A stretch of DNA of 64,000 nucleotides, taken from contig NXFV01001583.1 of the NCBI GenBank assembly GCA_002803225.1, positions 42,002-106,001 on the forward strand. The letters run 5' to 3'. This DNA comes from Gamarada debralockiae (lineage: Eukaryota > Ascomycota > Leotiomycetes > Helotiales > Hyphodiscaceae). The notes under the pieces are model-generated. The model was not told the DNA's origin, made no database searches, and saw only the letters and a list, made by a program, of their open reading frames with translations. Positions 59,714 to 64,000 of this stretch are shown piece after piece. The translations under genes and the position numbers were made by a program. How positions within the stretch are numbered: the stretch's first letter is position 1; each line of letters starts with the position of its first letter.

Positions 59714-60797
59714 ATGACAACCCAACAAACCGCCGAGACTAAGTACATCGTTGCAAATGGTGTCAAACTGGCGTATCGTCGCCTTGGGCTGACCACCGGG
59801 ATCCCACTCGTGATGCTAATGCATTACCGAGGGAACATGGACTTCTGGGACCCTGCACTCATCAATGCACTTGCAACATCGCGCCCTATCATTCTCCTGG
59901 ACAATGCCGGCATTGGCAAAAGCAATGGAGAAGTCCCTACAACATTTCAAGGGTGGGCGGGTCATGTGATCGGCCTTGTCGAAGCCTTGAACATCCATCA
60001 GATCGACCTTCTTGGATTCTCTATGGGAGGTGGAGCTGCTCAGCACGTAGCTCTCAAAGCCCGTCACCTGGTTCGAAAACTGATTTTGGCCGGCACTCGC
60101 ACGAGTCGTACTCCAAAATCCACTAGGGGTTCACGCGATATATTCAATCCTCTTGCCAAGTCTGTCACAGAGGCGGAATTCGAAGCAGCCGTCGCTCAGT
60201 CCTTTTACAATCACGACTCAGATGGGAAGGCGGCCGCCAAAGCTTCTTGGGACCGCATCTTCTCACGAACACAAGATCGTTCTCCACACCTGAGCCCCGA
60301 AATCGCAAAGCGTCAGGGCGAGGCTTATGAGAAGTTTCTTGTACCACACCCTGATAATCCATACGAACGCATCAGCGAGTAAGTAATCCTCGGAGTGACT
60401 TCTTTCTCGGCCTAGTCGAATTCGCAAGTTCTACCATCCAAGTCTACGTTGAAAGGGGTGCCTTTTGAGCAGAATGTTGTCTAGGAATCCATGAACCCCG
60501 CTCGGCTTTTTCCCTTCTCCCATATTGAAAAATGCTGACTTCGAGGATTTTTACAGGCTCAATATGCCAGTGTTCGTTGCGAATGGTGATAATGATCTCT
60601 TGATCCCAACGGAGAACAGCTTCGAGCTGTGCCAAATTCTGCCGAATGCGCACCTACATGTTTATCCCAACTCCGGACACGGGTTCCTCTACCAGCATGC
60701 AGAGCTCTTTGCCAAACACGTTGGCTTGTTCCTTGACGGAGTGGGTGAAGATATGGAAGGCGGAAGAGAGATGAAATTGAAGGCCAACCTAGCTTAG
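59714..60797 (+). CDS. Alpha/beta hydrolase
   Basis: Two exons (59714-60378 and 60557-60797; intron 178 bp) give 301 residues. The fold is clear: YIVANGVKLAYRRLG, the oxyanion region MLMHYRGNMDFWDP, PIILLDNAGIGKS, the nucleophile elbow LLGFSMGGGAAQ, the acid in FVANGDNDLLIPT, and the His in YPNSGHGFLYQ. The triad Ser-Asp-His is complete. It resembles non-haem-peroxidase-like and epoxide-hydrolase-like fungal enzymes; substrate unknown. There is no signal peptide. The intron is long and a second acceptor upstream could add residues such as NADFEDFYR before LNMPVF; the shorter splice keeps frame and was used. Confidence 0.85.
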
Positions 60798-61610
60798 GTC
60801 TGGAGCAGAAATTTTGTTAGTTTTCGATGCGTTTGATGATTTACAAAGAGGACTTTCCATAACACCTCCAGAAACGCTGGCTTAATCCGTACGTTAGCGT
60901 ATTACGAGCTCCATAATTGGATTTAGAAAAGACTTGGTTCGTTAATTAAACGGTATAATTGATGAACCTTCTACTGATGGTTTGCTATGGAATAGATACC
61001 GGATTCACCACTTAGAAAAGCCGTCTGCGGAAGCCCCTGTCGCGGAATTGAAGGTCGATATGATATAATAACGTCACTATGAGATCTCCAAGATCGTTGA
61101 ATGAAAGGCGCTTCCAGTATATATTCACAGGTAGATGATTGAGGTTGTATTTTTCGCGATGGGAAGGAAAGCGCCACAAGAGAAAAAGCTGGCACTGTAC
61201 GTTTCAAGCCTTAAATTTCAGGCATGAACGCCACTGTCGGCGCAATCTCAGACAGGACAGGCCTCTTTCTTTTTTCCAAACTCACACTCTCAGCAGAGGT
61301 AACACTCGAGACAAAAAAATTTATATATATTTTGGGAATATAGATGCGGTGGAGTCCCTGTCCCTGGATCCATGAACCTAGGTGTTCGAAAACCTCTGGC
61401 TTGCAAAAAACGTCGATTTTCTGCCCAGGCATGCTTTCGGTCCTTGGTTCTCGGTTGAGCGGTACATTCATGATATAAAATATGCATAACACAAGGGATA
61501 TCCAGAATCCGTTGTTTTGTTGGCTTTTCGCCGAATTTATTCTGCTTAAAATTATTAAGAAGTCCTTTTTCAATACTTTTCAATATTTGAAATCTAAACA
61601 AAAGTCACAA
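60798..61610. other. Intergenic, no supported gene
   Basis: Nothing recognisable. AT-rich in parts (around 61315-61335). Confidence 0.5.
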
Positions 61611-62080
61611 ATGAACGCCCCTGTCCGTTTCGACCCAACGAGATTCTTGTATCTAAACATCCAACAAATCAAGCAAGAGCACGAATCAAGAGGAGAGCCA
61701 GCACGTGAAGGATTTAGCTCCTTAAAAGAGGCAGAGGAGCAGAGGAGTTCTCTGATGACTCTTCCATGTTCACTCTGTTTGCGGAACTTCCACTCGAGCT
61801 CCAGAGAAGGGTATGGCATTTTGTTGCTCTGGTTCCACACATCGTAGAGGTGCACGAAATACAACTCTATGCCCGGTTTGTCGAAGCTTCAGAACATGGG
61901 AACAGAAAGTCCATTCCCCCTCAAAGGAGCGAAATTATACGTTTCTGATCAAGGACTGAAGATCTGCCATTGCTCTGGGCATGTCACGAGTCACGAAAAG
62001 CCGCTTTATACTGATTGGCGTATCTTCTGTAATATTCCCGCTCTAGCATTTGCGAAAAATCTCTAGCGTCCATCTCACAT
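61611..62080 (+). pseudogene. Decayed 2EXR-type gene
   Basis: A start at 61611 runs MNAPVRFDPTRFLYLNIQQI, but the 2EXR motif itself (MFTLFAELPLELQRRVWHF, PHIVEVH) begins in another frame near 61766. Its closing block LPLLWACHESRKAALY, with the family's CxESR pattern, lies in a third frame near 61965. The product would end soon after. Two frame changes in 350 bp without plausible introns point to a pseudogene. Confidence 0.6.
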
Positions 62081-63451
62081 TGCGTGACGGAACAGTAGTC
62101 GCTGCTTGTGCTGTGACGATCTCCGTTCTCAGACTCCCAGACACAGAGAGTCGCACACTTAACGAGAGTCTTGGCATAACAAATTAAGTTGCAAAGAGGA
62201 CTTGATACCAGATCACAAATGACAAAGATAAATAAGGTCAAACCTCTCGGTCTTCATAGGAATCACTTTGCAATTATTATAAGGCATCTACAGGTCTATC
62301 TTATCCCAACCACAATGACCTTCTAGTTCGTCTTATAATACTGGCTTGGTACTACCATTATCTTTCTTCCTTTCTCCGAAACAAGGAGGTCGGCCGGTGT
62401 CTGCTTTACGGGTAAAGGGTAGCTTTGGTCCTAAGTAGGTATTAGTATTTATTAATTGCGGTGTAAAAGAGTGGCTTACAATCTCTTCCTTTGTCGGAGG
62501 CTGTTGGTTGGAATTGCTTAATCTGGTATAGCTTGTTTTACCCCTCTTTTGTAGCATAAAGGGCGTATCCCCCTCCTTGATTTTTTACGCTCCTTAGATA
62601 TCTAGCAAGTCAAGAATTTATGATATTTCGCCCCGAAAACGTCCCAACTGACAGAGGCCACAATGCCGCCTCAGACGAAGCATAAGTTTATAATATGCCG
62701 CGTCTTCGCAAAACAAAGTGCATATCTATATTGTCATCAAGGCAGTATAGAGCGTTTATTTTGCGAAGAATAGTTTTCTTTTTCCGACTGAAGCTATTTT
62801 GAAGATTCTTCTGGATTCGCCGCCAGATTCGCGTAGAGTCGCTCATGTTGTAGGTGTGTTAGAGGAAAGCATAAGGAAGAACGAGTACTTACTTTGTAGC
62901 AAGGACATCATGGCAACTTCATGGGATGTCCTAGTGGGGAACGCCCAGCTTCCGATTTCAGATATCAGAAAACGGGAGTTCGATGCTTAATAACCGATAG
63001 CAGGACCCGAAGACAGGCTTTCTGCTCTTGACATAGGAAGTATTGCTGGTTAAGAAAGTATTATTGGACACAAAAGTGCCACTGAATGATAACATACTTA
63101 GAGCAAAGTTTATTCCCAAGTCTCATGCATATGAACGCCGCCCTGACAAAAATTCTTGAACAAGTCGTCTCCTAAGGTTAGATATGGCAACTGGCGTGCT
63201 CCTGAGCATCGGTGATTTATGTCAACCCTACCACCCTTGGAGGGACGGGGCGCCAGAATTACCCCTTCATATAGCCAGCCAGATGTACTCTAGCAGCCGC
63301 TATAGTCCTTCTTAGGCGTCTCGGGGACTGCAGGGAGCTATATGAACTGCTGTCGCACACGATTGAAGAATTATACATGTATTTGGCAATCAGCTAAGCA
63401 GGGTCAGAGCGATAGGTGTTTTAATAGATGTCTTATCACAGTATAGAGCGA
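62081..63451. other. Intergenic, no supported gene, one small inverted repeat
   Basis: No gene recognised. An inverted repeat pairs 62704-62717 with 62755-62768 (13 of 14 bases, loop about 37), which could form a hairpin or terminator-like structure; no role can be assigned. Confidence 0.45.
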
Positions 63452-63536
63452 AGAGGATTTCAAAGCAGAGAGGATTTCAAAGCAGAGAGGATTTCAAAGC
63501 AGAGAGGATTTCAAAGCAGAGAGGATTTCAAAGCAG
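63452..63536 (+). repeat. Tandem repeat, 17 bp x 5
   Basis: Five exact head-to-tail copies of AGAGGATTTCAAAGCAG fill 63452-63536. The perfect identity suggests recent expansion by slippage. It lies about 180 bp past the 3' end of the WD40 gene. Confidence 0.95.
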
Positions 63537-63716
63537 AGTATATAAGAAAGCCTATCAGAACGGAGGCGGGTGGGGAGGTGGTCGATAGAATAATCTAACT
63601 GCTAGAATTTTATTTTTGCTAGATCAAATTTCGAAATAAAAAATAACTAGACTAGTGTCCTAAGACCAAGATTTGTTTTAGACAACTGTATAAATCGCGG
63701 GGTAATCAGAAGGAAG

Positions 63717-64000
63717 CTAAGGTGACTTTCCCGCCGCTCCTGTCGCAGAGTCCCAGAGCCTGACCGTCTTGTCGTACGATGCCGACGCTACCAGCTTGCC
63801 GTCCGGCGAGAACGCGACGCCGCAGACCCAGTCCGAGTGGCCCTCGAGCGTGCCGCGCGCCGCTCCCGTCGCAGCGTCCCAGAGCCTGACCGTCTGTCGT
63901 GCGATGCCGACGCTACCAGCTTGCCGTCCGGCGAGAATGCGACGTCCAAGACCGAGTGCGAGTGGCCCTCGAGCGTGCCGCGCGCCGCTCCCGTCGCAGC
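63717..64000 (-). CDS. WD40-repeat C terminus of a gene running off the right edge (possible NLR-type)
   Basis: Reading leftward from the edge, the minus strand encodes two WD40 units of 42 residues. The second reads [32 protein letters not shown] and ends TGAAGKSP then the stop at 63717-63719. The unit nearer the edge reads [16 protein letters not shown] and lacks one base near 63895, which breaks its frame before TVRLWD. The units are near-identical in DNA and GC-rich compared with the rest of the window. Highly similar adjacent WD units are typical of fungal NACHT-WD40 (STAND) recognition genes, but the N-terminal domains are outside the window, so that class is inferred. The lost base means a pseudogene or an assembly error. 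Confidence 0.72.
   Translation of the reverse strand, partial: CDGSGARHARGPLALGLGRRILAGRQAGSVGIARQTVRLWDAATGAARGTLEGHSDWVCGVAFSPDGKLVASASYDKTVRLWDSATGAAGKSP

Noticed and set aside
1..64000. CRISPR array, prokaryotic operon features
   Set aside because: The sequence is intron-rich fungal DNA; the only regular tandem array (63452-63536) has no spacers.

Overview
The window is nuclear DNA of a filamentous ascomycete (Pezizomycotina), probably Leotiomycetes/Helotiales. The evidence is short introns of about 47-90 bp with GT..AG borders in nearly every gene, typical fungal families (HET, 2EXR, Zn2Cys6-type regulators, MFS pumps, CsbD-like protein, a GGPP synthase, a SIN-pathway Cdc14, a short oxysterol-binding protein) and the style of the proteins. 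The lineage below Pezizomycotina is an inference from resemblance to remembered proteins, not from a search. Gene models were built by joining open frames at splice sites; each spliced model given as CDS closes exactly in frame.

Layout. 1-9.2 kb: no convincing gene. 9.9-12.5 kb: caspase-like/C2H2 protein whose expected catalytic His is Tyr. 14.4-16.0 kb: decayed Zn2Cys6 regulator. 17.0-20.2 kb: DHA1 MFS transporter convergent with a secreted CE16-like GDSL esterase; a perfect CGG-N11-CCG palindrome lies upstream of the esterase. 20.5-22.2 kb: decayed Atg22-like transporter. 23.5-28.1 kb: secreted GH89 alpha-N-acetylglucosaminidase and an indoleamine 2,3-dioxygenase. 29.1-29.8 kb: GPI-anchored protein made of two repeats. 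30.7-34.4 kb: two decayed genes, an unknown fungal family and a P450. 35.4-42.1 kb: Cys-rich single-pass membrane protein, Cdc14, GGPP synthase, DHA1 pump. 42.8-47.4 kb: HET fragment, DHA2 pump, secreted SGNH hydrolase. 47.4-49.6 kb: AT-rich spacer with a 216-bp element bounded by 31-bp inverted repeats and a degenerate repeat. 49.6-52.2 kb: CsbD-like protein and Osh4/Kes1-type sterol carrier. 53.5-55.6 kb: HET pseudogene with two TGG-to-TAG stops. 55.8-60.8 kb: small conserved protein, then a divergent pair of regulator and alpha/beta hydrolase. 61.6-62.1 kb: decayed 2EXR gene. 63.5 kb: five exact 17-bp tandem copies. 63.7-64 kb: the WD40 end of a gene running off the right edge, probably of the STAND/NLR-type class.

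The living genes are mostly housekeeping (Cdc14, GGPP synthase, Osh4-like) or accessory secretion and export (GDSL, SGNH, GH89, three MFS pumps). No polyketide, peptide or terpene-cyclase backbone is present, so this is not a biosynthetic cluster as seen. The accessory parts hold at least six decayed genes, often with frameshifts and some with G-to-A-type stops, plus parts of families used in fungal self/non-self recognition and regulated death (caspase-like, HET twice, WD40 repeats).
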